This document shows positions 47,160 through 57,344 of a DNA stretch of 64,000 bases, in pieces. A program made the translations under genes and the position numbers. Within the stretch, counting starts at the first letter, position 1. The number at the start of each line of letters is the position of its first letter. Below the pieces are notes generated by a model. That model saw only the letters and a program-made list of their open reading frames with translations. It did no database searches and had not been told where the DNA came from. Source of the DNA: Elymus sibiricus (Eukaryota > Streptophyta > Magnoliopsida > Poales > Poaceae); NCBI GenBank assembly GCA_039707655.1, contig CM077676.1, positions 191,266,936-191,330,935 on the forward strand, written 5' to 3'.

Positions 47160-47805
47160 AAACAGCAGGGAATAAAACACTGTACACACGGTTAGAAAGA
47201 AAACAGCGTGTGCGATGGTAAAATAAAGAACACATGGTTCTTTCACGGAAAACGTATGCGATACTCAGCGGTCGAACGCATGGCTTCTTCTCAAATGCCT
47301 GTGGGATTGCCATAAGTATCACACACGTTTCGGTACGATATGCGTGTGCTATTCTTGGTAATACCACAAACGTTTCAAACCTGTGTGCGTGTGTAATACC
47401 GGATAAAAAGAAGACAGTTCACATTTGGAGATTGTGTGTGATAGGAATACCTATCGCCCACACTTATGAAAATGGACACGTTGGCGATAGTGGAGACACC
47501 GCACACATTTTACAGTTTTGAACTGTGTGTGATAATGTGCGTATCGCAAACAGACTGGTAGAAATAAATGTTTGTGATATCCACCTTTTGCACACGTGTA
47601 TATCTGCGCAATCATTTCGGATGTCTGGCGGATCACAAACATAGTGCCGATCTCTAACATGTGGGATAGTCCGCGACTTCGCATACGATTACTTTAAGAA
47701 AATCGTTAGCAGCGGGTCGCCCTATCGCCGACGGTTTTTGAGTTGTGTGGGATGGACCCCCCCTATTGCACACATAGGCAAGGCGATGGTTTAAAACTTT
47801 GTCGC
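47160..47805. repeat. Right subterminal motif region of the CACTA-like element
   Basis: Dispersed copies in both orientations of the motif seen at the left end: GTGTGCGATGG (47208), CGTATGCGATAC, ATCACACACG, GTGTGTGATAGG, GTGTGTGATAATG, ATCGCAAACAG, GTTTGTGATAT. Unlike the left end there is no regular 84-bp period. 46968-47159 is AT-rich with nothing that I recognise. Confidence 0.6.
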
Positions 47806-48013
47806 GGAAAGGGGGTACCATTTGTATAGCACGTAATGGTACCAGTGTGTATAGGAACCAGGAGAGTCGGCCAGAAGATTCTGGAATCGGTTCTTGACAA
47901 AGAAGAACCAAATTGTGGGCTGCCCGGATGCCGAAGCCATAGCAGCTTTTAAGCACAGCATCCGTGACGAGTGGCTCGCTAGAGAGCTCGGGCAGGAAAA
48001 ACCCCGGACAATG
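47806..48013. repeat. 208-bp direct repeat, copy 1 (CACTA end plus A gag)
   Basis: Comprises the last 42 bp of the CACTA-like element, its TGT duplication, and 163 bp of element A gag (RFLTKKNQIV, FKHSIRDEWLARELGQEKP), ending GGACAATG directly before element B. Copy 2 lies at 54107-54314 after B. By hand count they differ at roughly 9-12 positions. Confidence 0.9.
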
Positions 48014-48432
48014 TGACGGTGTCCTGGACTAGGGGGTACTCACCACATCGTCTCCCGACCAGGTGGGTTGGGCCGAGGACCCCCGTGGCGGTTCACTCAT
48101 GGGCCACTTCGGGCAGCCCATGACGCATACAAGGAAGATTCCACAAGACATGGCGCCCAAGACGAGGACTCTCCTAAACCCTAGGCCTCCGGTGCATATA
48201 TAAACCGAGGCCAGGCTAGTAAATAGATGATCTCATATTCATTAGAACAATCTCGTGGTAGATACATGTACTCTATACTATCCCCATATCAATACAATGA
48301 AAAGCAGGACGTAGGGTATTATCTCTTCGAGAGAGCCCGAACCTGGGTAAAATTCTGTGTCCATGTTACCATCACTCCAAGACGCCTAGCTTAGGACCCC
48401 TACTACGAGATATGCCGGATTTAGAACCGACA
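48014..48432 (+). repeat. 5' LTR of element B
   Basis: 419 bp, TGACGG...ACCGACA. TATA-like GCATATATAAACC near 48194-48206. The segment after it (AGGACGTAGGGTATTATCTC, GAGCCCGAACCTGGGTAAA) is conserved with the LTR of element A. Confidence 0.92.
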
Positions 48433-48475
48433 TTGGTGCTTTCATTGAGAGCCTGCTGACAGTCGCCACGGTGCG

Positions 48476-48829
48476 ATGGGAATTCAGATCGTCTCCGGCG
48501 CGATCTACGCGTCGGAACCGAGCTTTATTGTCGATGTCGGTATCTTCGTCGCCTGCTCGACTGGTCACCTCAGCTGGACCGAGGACTACGCTCCACGTTG
48601 GATCATCAATATCGGACGGATACTTTCATCATCATCAACTCCGATCTCTATCAAGATCATGGGGGAATTATCCATGGAGCTCGGGGGCTCAAGATCAACA
48701 TTGCCCTCGAGCGACCGTGCAGTTTTTCTGGACAGCGGGTTCGCGTTCACCGTCACTGCCTCCTCGAGCATCGTTTTGACGAATCCTTTAATGGAATTGT
48801 GCGTAATTGAGTCTATAATGACCCCATAA
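48476..48829 (+). pseudogene. N-terminal gag remnant of element B
   Basis: A 117-codon frame starting MGIQIVSGAIYASEPS, 43 bp after the LTR, the same distance as the gag start in element A. A shared STGHLS motif and similar local layout suggest homology to the first ~60 residues of A's gag. No capsid core follows, so this is what remains of a coding region in a non-autonomous element. Another short frame at 48885-49121 (NLDVNLDEFRARSPASSSDI) could be its continuation. Confidence 0.4.
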
Positions 48830-49121
48830 AATTTCGTCGTATTCTGATGGAGGAATCTCCGGCGATCTACGATATACCGGAGCCATGTCAAATCTGGACG
48901 TGAATCTGGACGAGTTTAGGGCGAGGAGTCCAGCGTCTAGCTCGGATATCCTTTGGAAGATTCAACCATTGATCGGCTGCGGAATTTCTGTATCTACCAT
49001 CCCTCAAAATTTCGGCTCGATCCGACCGTTCAAACTCCGGGAACAGGCCGAGCAGTGCGTCAATTTCCGGATCTGTTTTCTGCGCGAAAACGAATCCGAC
49101 CCGAGTTCATCTTTTTCATGA

Positions 49122-52100
49122 ACAGATTATCAGACATCCTTTTTGAAGGGAAATTCTTATAGGGTATTGTGTTTTATTTTCAAGCACATGCTTGCAAATT
49201 TTAAAATCCTTTTCCGAGGTAATCTTCATCGTCGCGTTGGTGTCAAACCGGTCCTACAACGTTGCTACACGATTGCCGACCTGCGCTAGACAGTTCATTG
49301 CTTCATCGAGCCGAGGTCAACCTCATCAGATCATCACTCCGGCGAGCCGACCTAGAGTCCGGCATCGCGAATGCCAAATAATCGTCGCCCCACGGATTGC
49401 ACGGATGGGGCGCACCGGCATCGCCGCACCGTTGCTTCTTCAAGCCGATACCCACCACGCCGACCTGCTTCAACACCTCGGCTGGCATGGGGGCTCCGGC
49501 GTCACCCTGCCGACCTGATCCGTCACCTCGGCTAAACCGGGGGCTTGGCCATCTCTGCATCAACCTATTCCGGGGACAGCTATATTTGACACGCACAGAC
49601 AACCAGCGTGCGACTACTTTGCATGAAGCTGGTGCGTCTAATGATGTGAAGCCGATCATCAGTGTCGTGTACGCGATCTGGTTTGTAGCATGCTGACCTA
49701 CTCCATGCACGCAATCTGGCAACTTCACAGCTCGACCAGGACAGTTGGCCTCGTGGTCGCAACCCGGTTGGACAGTTTCCATCTAACTGGCCCGTACACT
49801 ATCATCAGGTGTTATTCTTCCTAAAAATTACGTACAGTATAAATTATTTGTTCCATCATATTTTCTATTGTTTTGCACTATTGTGTGTATACAGACCGCG
49901 GTATGGCCTGTGTGACGGTCCAGTCAGCTTCATGTCCGCTGTCGACGAATGTCGCGTCTGGAACTCGGACCACCCTGTCGACCTACTTTGTCTCCTCGGT
50001 TGGACCGGGGTCTTCGCCTCGCCGCATCGGCAGTGTTGTGCTGCCACTTTATCAGCCGAGCTCTTCGCTCGGCCACCTCGGGACGGGCTTGGGGGCTGGG
50101 ACCACGACCCGCCGCAAGCTCGGACCACATCATCAACACCGAACACATTAACCAGCTAAGTCGCTTTCATACTCAAACAAATTAAATTTAAAAAAAAAAT
50201 CGGTTCGACCAAGTATTATATTTGTGTTAAACAAAAAAGTTGTTTGTTAAAAACACTTCTTTTTCCCTTGTTCACTGGGGGCTCTTAAATTTACATGAGC
50301 CGTTTTATAATAAATATTTTTTCTTCTAAGTCGTTGCAAAGTCTTTTTCTAACACTCCTTTTTCAACTCGAGTGTATGGTCAATAGCCGGATAGCCTGGT
50401 TTCTCTCTAAAGCCGCTCGAGTTTAGTTCGCTAAATTGGCCTCTAAGAAGCACTCCGCCTTCGGGATATGGAGGTTGAAGCCGAAGGCTGACCTACTTGA
50501 AGTTTAGAGATCAGATGTGTCATGTTAAAGCACGACGGAAGGAAAAAATTATTTTAAGACCAATTTTCGGATTGGCACCAAAAAACTTGATTTAGTTCGG
50601 ACGTCAAGTTTTTACATAAGTTTTTTGGCTTTTCGACCTTATGGCACTTTTAAGCTATTTGTATGTTTTTCTTTCAGGAGGCGGGACATCCTCATGATCG
50701 AGGTGCCTTGCATAATAATTCAGCTCGGGAGATCTTTTCTGACCCGCAGCTCGGCATCTTTCCTGTCGACCTACACCTCGGCGTTGGCGAAACGCACATC
50801 ACATCTGGACTAGTTCCCGAGGAGATTCGATCCTCAGGTTGGTCGGCCGCACCCAACCTGAGTCTCGGGGGATACTGTGTGTCTCCAGCATAACTCTCGC
50901 AGTACAACGTCGGATGCATTTAAAGCATCGGCAATATCAACGGGGGGCTGCGACTAGAGCCGAACCCACCAGAAGCCAAGGTACTCCCAGGAGTACTCGG
51001 CAAAGCGCTCTCGGATATTGCTTTATATGCATCAGTTTCGAATTGTGTCTTCGGTCAATAGTTGGGTTGCCCGGCTCCTGTGCTTACTCCTTACGTTCCC
51101 GATTGTTCGACTAAGGGTAAAGGGAGAACCACTGTGATTGTACTTCTGGTTTAACTGGTCAAGTACCTCAGTGGAGAAAGCCGAAAACTGACTGTCACAA
51201 CAAGCGAAAACTGGTCAGCGATCCGATGATTGTGTCAAACTCTAGATCGATAGAGGTTACCCCATGTTAAATGATGGGCCTTTCATAAAATTGGCCGAAG
51301 TGTTAATGGCTTGACCTCGGCTAACGCCGAACACTAACCGGGGGCTAGTAACTGGCCTCCCAACTTTACGCTCCTATGACTAAGTGAAAGTTATAAAGCC
51401 TATATATTTGATTGCCTCGTTTCCGCTAACACAGCCGCCTCCGGGCACCGAGACGTCGGCTAAGGGTTGTCTTGTTATTGCGGAAACACCCTACGTAGCA
51501 TCTACAAAGGGGTGGCAGCCGACGATGGGCCACTTTCAAATTATAAACAGTCGCAACGGAGTCAAAATAACATATAGCATAAAGCTGCAAAATACAACTT
51601 AAAAGCTGACTACCACAAACATGCGCTAATTCAATCGGCCGATCAGCTTGCTTTCATAAAAGTGTTCGGCTTGTCCGAGGTCACTAATAGAAAAGCAGTT
51701 CGGCCGTCTTTGAAAAAAAAGGTGCAATTCTAACCTCGAGTTTTTGGTAGAAAACACTTCGGACATATAAAAGAGTCCAATAAACCGTCCCAGGGGCTCC
51801 TCGAGGCACCTCGGCGCGATTACTTTGGGACTCCTGGAGAGTCCGACGTATTCTTAGCATTTGTATTCAATATACGAGCGCTGCCTTCCCATAAATCGTT
51901 ATAAAGCCACAATATGCATCAATTTGACTTGAGATCTGGCCAAGCTGAGTTGCCTGGCTCCTGTACTTACCCCCTACGTTCCCAATTGTTCGGCTAGGGG
52001 GTAAAGGGAGCACCTCTGTGATTGATACTACTGGGTTATCCGGGTTAGTACCTCAGACTGGGTGAAGCCAAAAGCTAGCAATCTCAAGAACATAATTGGT

Positions 52101-53704
52101 CGGCAACGACGGAAGTGAAAATCTCGGTTTTTTAAAGCCAAATACTTTGGGAATTTTCCCTGAATTAATCTTCACTATTTTCTCCCACTTAGATCGGAGG
52201 TGAAGTTACATAATCATGGTTAGCATGATAACCTGCGAAAAGGAACCTATAAAGGAACTATTTTTCCCAGAAGATGTTTCTTACGTTAAATAATAATATA
52301 ACATATATCTCCGCGTACCTTTGTTTATAAAACCATATGGCAGGATTGCCTTGTTTGTCCTAAATCTTTGCCCTTATAAAGGCTTTATAAAGTAGGACAA
52401 ACACTCCTCGGCTACTGGCCAAGGAGGTTGAAGCCGATGGTCGGTCAACAAAGTTTTGTACAATGCGGATCTGAGCATTAATGATGTAAAGTACTTGGAT
52501 ACATAGAATCATTACACATAAATTGTGATTAAGTCAATTTACTCCGGCTATCGATCCTTAATTCGGCCACCCTTGCCCAAATTAAGGCTCGGGGGCTACT
52601 GGGCTTTGCGCTTCTCAATTAAAAGCAATTAAAGAGGTACATCGATCCCCTGCTCTGGTGTTTCCACCCGACCAGTGGCTCGGGGGCTACTGTATTGACG
52701 ATTCAATGCAGAAAATTCAAAGTGCAAAATAGTTTCCGAGGAGATTACGATCCTCAGGTTGGTCGGCCGCACCCAACCTGGGTCTTGGGGGCTATTACAC
52801 ACTGCATTTCTATTCCTACGTATGTTGCTGAGCTAGGAGTTGATCCTCAGGCCGATTTCACGAATCGACCTGAGTCTCAGGGGCTACTGGGATCAGCGGT
52901 TTCTTGTTTTCCTTCAGGTGCACCTCGGATTTTATGCCGACACACACCTTGAGGGCTACTGGCTATATATCTCAGCAGAGAATAAATTGCACCAATCAAA
53001 AATATATCCGCAAAAAATTAGTCCAAGCCCGAGGTGATGCATCACCTCGGAAGCAGTCCGGCGTAAAGCTCGGATGCAAGTGGCTGGCTCCGTAGAGGGC
53101 GTTTCCGGCATTAAGCTCGGCTGAACTCCTTTAAACTTTTTAAGACTGAGGAAATTTATGACACCTCAGATACAGACCGGCGTTGGATTTTGGCTGCTAA
53201 AATGTACCTTGGATGCCGACCGGCATTGAAGATCGGCTGCAAAAAGACACCTCGGAAGCAGTCCGGCATAAAGCTCGGCTGCGAGTGGCTGGCTCCATAG
53301 AGAACTTTTTCGGCGTTAAGCTCGGATAACCTCCTTCAAACTTTTTCAAAGACGAGGTACTCTATGCCTCCTCGGATGCAGTCCGGCGTTGGAGCTCGGT
53401 TGCAAAAAGACACCTTAGATGCAGTCCGGCGTTGGAGCTCGGATGCAAAGAGGACACCGCCGCATAGGAAATACTTCGAACCCGAGGTGTGGCGTAAAAA
53501 TAACAAGGCATTGATAAAGGCCAAGAACTTAAAGGACTCCTCAGATACCCGACGTATGAACTCTTCGGATACACCTCGGCGATCCTCAAGATCGGAGATG
53601 GGAAGATTTGTTGAACCAGTTTTCAAGACCGACGACCGAAGACGAAGAACAATTCGGAAGAACCGAGGAGTGTCCCCAACTTGAAGACCGGTTCAGGGGG
53701 CTAT
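49122..53704. other. Non-coding internal region of element B
   Basis: Many phrases CTCGG, CGGGGGCTACTGG and GATCCTCAGGTTGGTCGGCCG recur (50833 and 52750). A block at 51030-51600 (CAATAGTTGGGTTGCCCGGC, GAACCACTGTGATTG) recurs in part at 51945-52120 and, in element A, at 56175-56760. At 53030-53460 the phrase GCAGTCCGGCGTTGGAGCTC or a close form occurs about five times. I see no convincing coding frame. Confidence 0.6.
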
Positions 53705-54106
53705 TGACGGTGTCCTGGACTAGGGGGTACTCACCACATCGTCTCCCGACCAGGTGGGTTGAGCCGAGGACCCCCGTGGCGGTTCACTCATGGGCCACTT
53801 CGGGCAGCCCATGACGCATACAAGGAAGATTCCACAAGACTTGGCGCCCAAGACAAGGACTCTCCTAAACCCTAGGCCTCCGGTGCATATATAAACCGAG
53901 GCCAGGCTAGTCAATAGATGATCTCATATTCATTAGAACAATCTCGTGGTAGATACCTGTACTCTGTACTATCCCCATATCAATACAATGAAAAGCAGGA
54001 CGTAGGGTATTATCTCTTTGAGAGAGCCCGAACCTGGGTAAAATCCTGTGTCCATGTTACCATCGCTCCAAGACGCCTAGCTTAGGACCCCTACTACGAG
54101 ATATGC
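53705..54106 (+). repeat. 3' LTR of element B, last 17 bp missing
   Basis: 402 bp, colinear with 48014-48415 up to GAGATATGC, then joined at 54107 to GGAAAGGGGGTACC, the near-end sequence of the CACTA-like element. The expected CGGATTTAGAACCGACA and right target duplication are absent. Confidence 0.92.
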
Positions 54107-54314
54107 GGAAAGGGGGTACCGTTTGTATAGCACGTAATGGTACCAGTGTGTATAGGAACCAGGAGAGTCGGGCAGAAAATTCTGGAATCGGTTCTTGACA
54201 AAGAAGAACCAAATTGTGGATTGGCCGGATGTCGAAGCCATAGCAGCTTTTAAGCACAGCATCCGTGACGAGTGGCTTGCTAAAGAGCTCGGGCAGGAAA
54301 AACCCCGGACAATG
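54107..54314. repeat. 208-bp direct repeat, copy 2
   Basis: Second copy of 47806-48013: the last 42 bp of the CACTA-like element (54107-54148), TGT (54149-54151) and A gag to GGACAATG. Here gag continues without interruption into GCCGCCCTCACACG. The remaining 44 kb of the CACTA-like element do not precede this copy. Confidence 0.9.
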
Positions 54315-55392
54315 GCCGCCCTCACACGACTGATGACTCCCTTTTGCGCAGGTGAGGATAGTTGGTTAGCCCGCCGTAATAACCAAAATAGTGACCCAAG
54401 TACCTCCGAGGCGCGTGAGGGGAATGGTAAACCCCAACGCCATAGAAACAACAAGCGCCGTGACAGAGGACAGAGCAGTGACACCGAGGTGGGGGCAGTA
54501 AATGTCGGATTTAGCAACCAACGCAGCGGTAATAAACGGAAGCCTTTTGAAGGAACTAAGGACGGCCCATCTACGCTGGATAAAATATTGGATATACCAT
54601 GTGCCATTCATGGCACCCCAAACAAGTCCGCTACGCACTCAAACCGGAATTGCTGGGTGATCAAGCAAGCCGGGAAGATAACAGCCGAGAATGAGGGCGC
54701 GGACCAGCCGCACAACGAGGACGGTAACCAGCCCAGGCCAAGTAATGGAGGCCAAAAAAAGTTCCCTTCCAAGGTCAAGGATGTGAACATGATCTATGCT
54801 ACTCATGTAATAAGGAAGGAGAGAAAACGCGCGCTCCGAGATGTTCACGTTGTAGAGCCAGCAGCGCCAACTTATAGCTCGTGGTCGGAAATCCCGATCA
54901 CCTTCGACCAAAGTGACCACCCGACAAGCATCCATCACGGAGGCACTGTGGCTCTGGAACTCGACCCCGTCGTGGACGTTTTTCACCTGACGCGAGTCCT
55001 TATGGACGGGGATAGCAGTCTCAACCTGATATACACCAACACCATCTAGCAAATGCAGCTGGATCCAGCAAGAATCAAGCCCAGTACTGCCACCTTTAAA
55101 GGTATCATACCGGGAGTTGAGACACAATGCTCGGGCAGCGTCAACTTAGACGTGGTCTTTGGCACCCCGGATAACTTCCGAAGAAGAGTTAATCTTCGAC
55201 ATTGTACCCTTTCGAAGCGGTTACCACGCGCTCCTCGGACGGACCGCCTTCGCCCGATTCCACGCCGTCCCCCACTATGCTTATCTAAAGCTTAAGATGC
55301 CAGGGCCAAATGGCATCATTACAGTAAATGGAAACACGGAACGCTCCCTTAGAACCGAGGAGCAAACAGCGGCTTTTGCTGCTGAGGTATAG
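54152..55392 (+). pseudogene. gag-pro: Element A gag C-terminal part and protease (broken)
   Basis: Open from about 54195 to a TAG at 55047-55049 (EQ... IYTNTI), continuing in the same frame to a frameshift near 55185 and ending at TAG 55390-55392. Gag C terminus: SMALTRLM-like AALTRLMTPFCAGEDSWLAR and a nucleocapsid-like CAIHGTPNKSATHSNRNCW. Protease region: ITFDQSDHPTSI, active-site VLMDGDSSLNLIY near 55000 (the family has DGGSS), and FRSGYHALLGRTAFARF near 55210-55265. No RT follows. The run NGNTERSLRTEEQ marks the end of protease. Confidence 0.82.
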
Positions 55393-57344
55393 GCGGCCGA
55401 TGAAGCATCAAGGGCACGAGCGGCATCAAGCGGCCAGAATCACTTAAAAAGCTCAAGAAGCATGAACTTCCCCTCGGATCGCGAAACTGATAACCCTAAA
55501 CAGGGATACATGCTCCACCGCCCCATTCTCATGACCGAGGTTTTCGTACCTCGGATACACAACTTTGTATTAAAAATTCCTTGGGAGGTGGTGGAGCAGA
55601 ACCATACAGGAGCATAGTCCAGGTAAACTGAGACGCGCTTACATGCCCCCAACGGCCAACTTGGGCCCAACTATTAAAGCATAGGGTGTTTGGCTGGGGG
55701 CTGAGCACATACAGCCTATAAAGCCTAGTTTGATAAACCTCCGCTATAACTCTGCTTTTTCGAAAGCGACGGTCATTTCAAATGAACTAAAGAACCGATG
55801 GGTCCTTCTACAAGAGGAGATGCTTTTCCTCAGATCCGATGAGGAACTGCCGTTTGACAGCACGAAGGACGAGCCCCAGCAGGATATTAAAGGACATCAT
55901 GCCCACCGGCCGTTAGTTAGCTATGCTTCCTTCCTTATGTATTTTGATTTTCATTATCCTCGTCTTGTAATTCAAACTGGTTCGATCCTTTTTTAATAAA
56001 GAGAGGACCTAAATTCCTTTTTGTCCTTCTATTAAAGCATGATTTTAAGCGATACAAAAAGATGGATGCCTTTAAGGCACCATCAAACCTTACGGGGGGC
56101 TTTAGAATCAAGCCGACACCCCGCAACTTCCGAGGTACCTTAGAAAAGTCCTCAACCCTGCGTCTTCGGTCATTCGTGTTATATGCATCGGTTTCGAGTT
56201 GTATATTTGGTCAATAGTTGGGTTGCCCAGCTCCTGTGCTTACCTCTTACGTTCCCGCTTTGTTTGGCTAGGAGATAAAGGGAGAACCACTGTGATTGTT
56301 ACTTCTAGTTTCACCGGTCAAGTACCTCAGTTGGAGAAAGCCGAAAGCCGACTGTCATAACAGGCGTAAACTGGTCGGCGAACCAACGTCAGTGTTAAAC
56401 TATTTACGGCTGATAGCGGTTGTCCGTATAAAACAAAGGGCCTTTTCTTTTCAACAAAGCCAACTTGTGGGTGGTTCAACCTCGGACGTTCCGAGTACTC
56501 GACATATACCGGGGGCTATTAAGTTGCCCCCACTAAAAAGCTCCTAAGACTAAGTGTATGTTTTAGCCTTATGGTCTGATTGCCTTGTCTCTTCCAGCAC
56601 AAGTGCCCAAGGGCGCCGAGACGTCGGTTCAAAGTTGAAAGTAGGAAGGAGACACCCTAAGTATATTCTACGAAGGGGCAAAAGCCAACGAGTGGCCAAC
56701 TACATCCTCGAAGAGTCGCCGTTGAGTCAAAATAAAAGCATGAAAGCTATAAACGGAATGAGTAAATTTCATTTCACAAATTATGCTCGTTGGATACATC
56801 TCGGCCTATCCGCATAATGCAAATACAAGCGCTAAAGATCTTCTAAAATTGCTTGTTTATTACATTTCCCTTTGGATACCCGAGCTGATGGCATGACCTG
56901 CTCATAGTAGTTGCAGCCTCTCATGTCTTTCCTTCCGGGCAGCGTCGTGAAATCAGCTCTAGGTCCAACCTCGGCCACCAAGTCTGCACAGCTGCAAATG
57001 CCTCCCGAGCACCCTCCATACATGTTGACCGCTTCCACAGCTCTACTCAAGCTGTGGCACTTCGAAGGCACTGCACCAAAAGCTAGTCGGCAAGGGAGCG
57101 TTCAACCACAGCGCATTGCAGGCACCCTCTAGTGCAAACTTGGCTGCTTGCTGAAGTGCTGGCACGCGTCCCTTACGTTGCAAGGTAGATCCAGGAAGCC
57201 CCCTGAAAATTGCCAACTTTGCGTTAGCTCGGGGAAGGCGTCAGGACCAAAGACATAGTGCGTCATATACGACTTATTGGCAGATATATCTATCGCCTGA
57301 CGAAGTTCCGCCTTCGCGGCATCAGCCAGGGCAATGGCATCCCA
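55393..57344. other. Non-coding internal region of element A
   Basis: Contains a module (56175-56760) shared with element B: CAATAGTTGGGTTGCCCAGC, AAAGGGAGAACCACTGTGAT, GGTCAAGTACCTCAGTTGGA, CCGGGGGCTA, then GCCGAGACGTCGG and GAGTCAAAATAA. The short frame at 55393-55610 follows the protease frame (KSSRSMNFPSDRET) but is not a known domain. Nothing else is recognised. Confidence 0.55.

Larger units (their letters stand above)
3694..47847. mobile_element. Giant CACTA-like DNA transposon (~44 kb with nested insertions)
   Basis: Left end CACTACTGTCGGATGG at 3694; right end AATGGTACCAGTG at 47847, i.e. CACTGGTACC on the other strand. Both are flanked by TGT (3691-3693, 47848-47850), and A's gag continues across them. 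Only CACT plus a following GGTCC/GGTACC...ACGTG(C)TATAC block is shared, so the inverted repeat is imperfect: the left end seems to carry about 10 extra bases after CACT. Arrays of TGTGYGAT-type motifs lie inside both ends. Without nested C, D and E it would be about 15 kb. I recognise no CACTA transposase, so it is probably non-autonomous. Two smaller elements side by side cannot be excluded. Confidence 0.6.
48014..54106 (+). mobile_element. Gypsy-like element B, non-autonomous, 3' end lost
   Basis: LTRs TGACGGTGTCC... at 48014-48432 and 53705-54106; the second lacks the last 17 bp. They differ at about 9 of 400 positions by hand count. CAATG at 48009-48013 is the expected left duplication; no right copy adjoins the truncated LTR. 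The primer position reads TTGGTGCTTTCATTGAGAG; the purine tract TTCAGGGGGCTAT precedes the 3' LTR. The internal part has no pol domain. LTR end, primer region and internal spacer resemble element A, so B is a related family that inserted into A. Confidence 0.88.
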
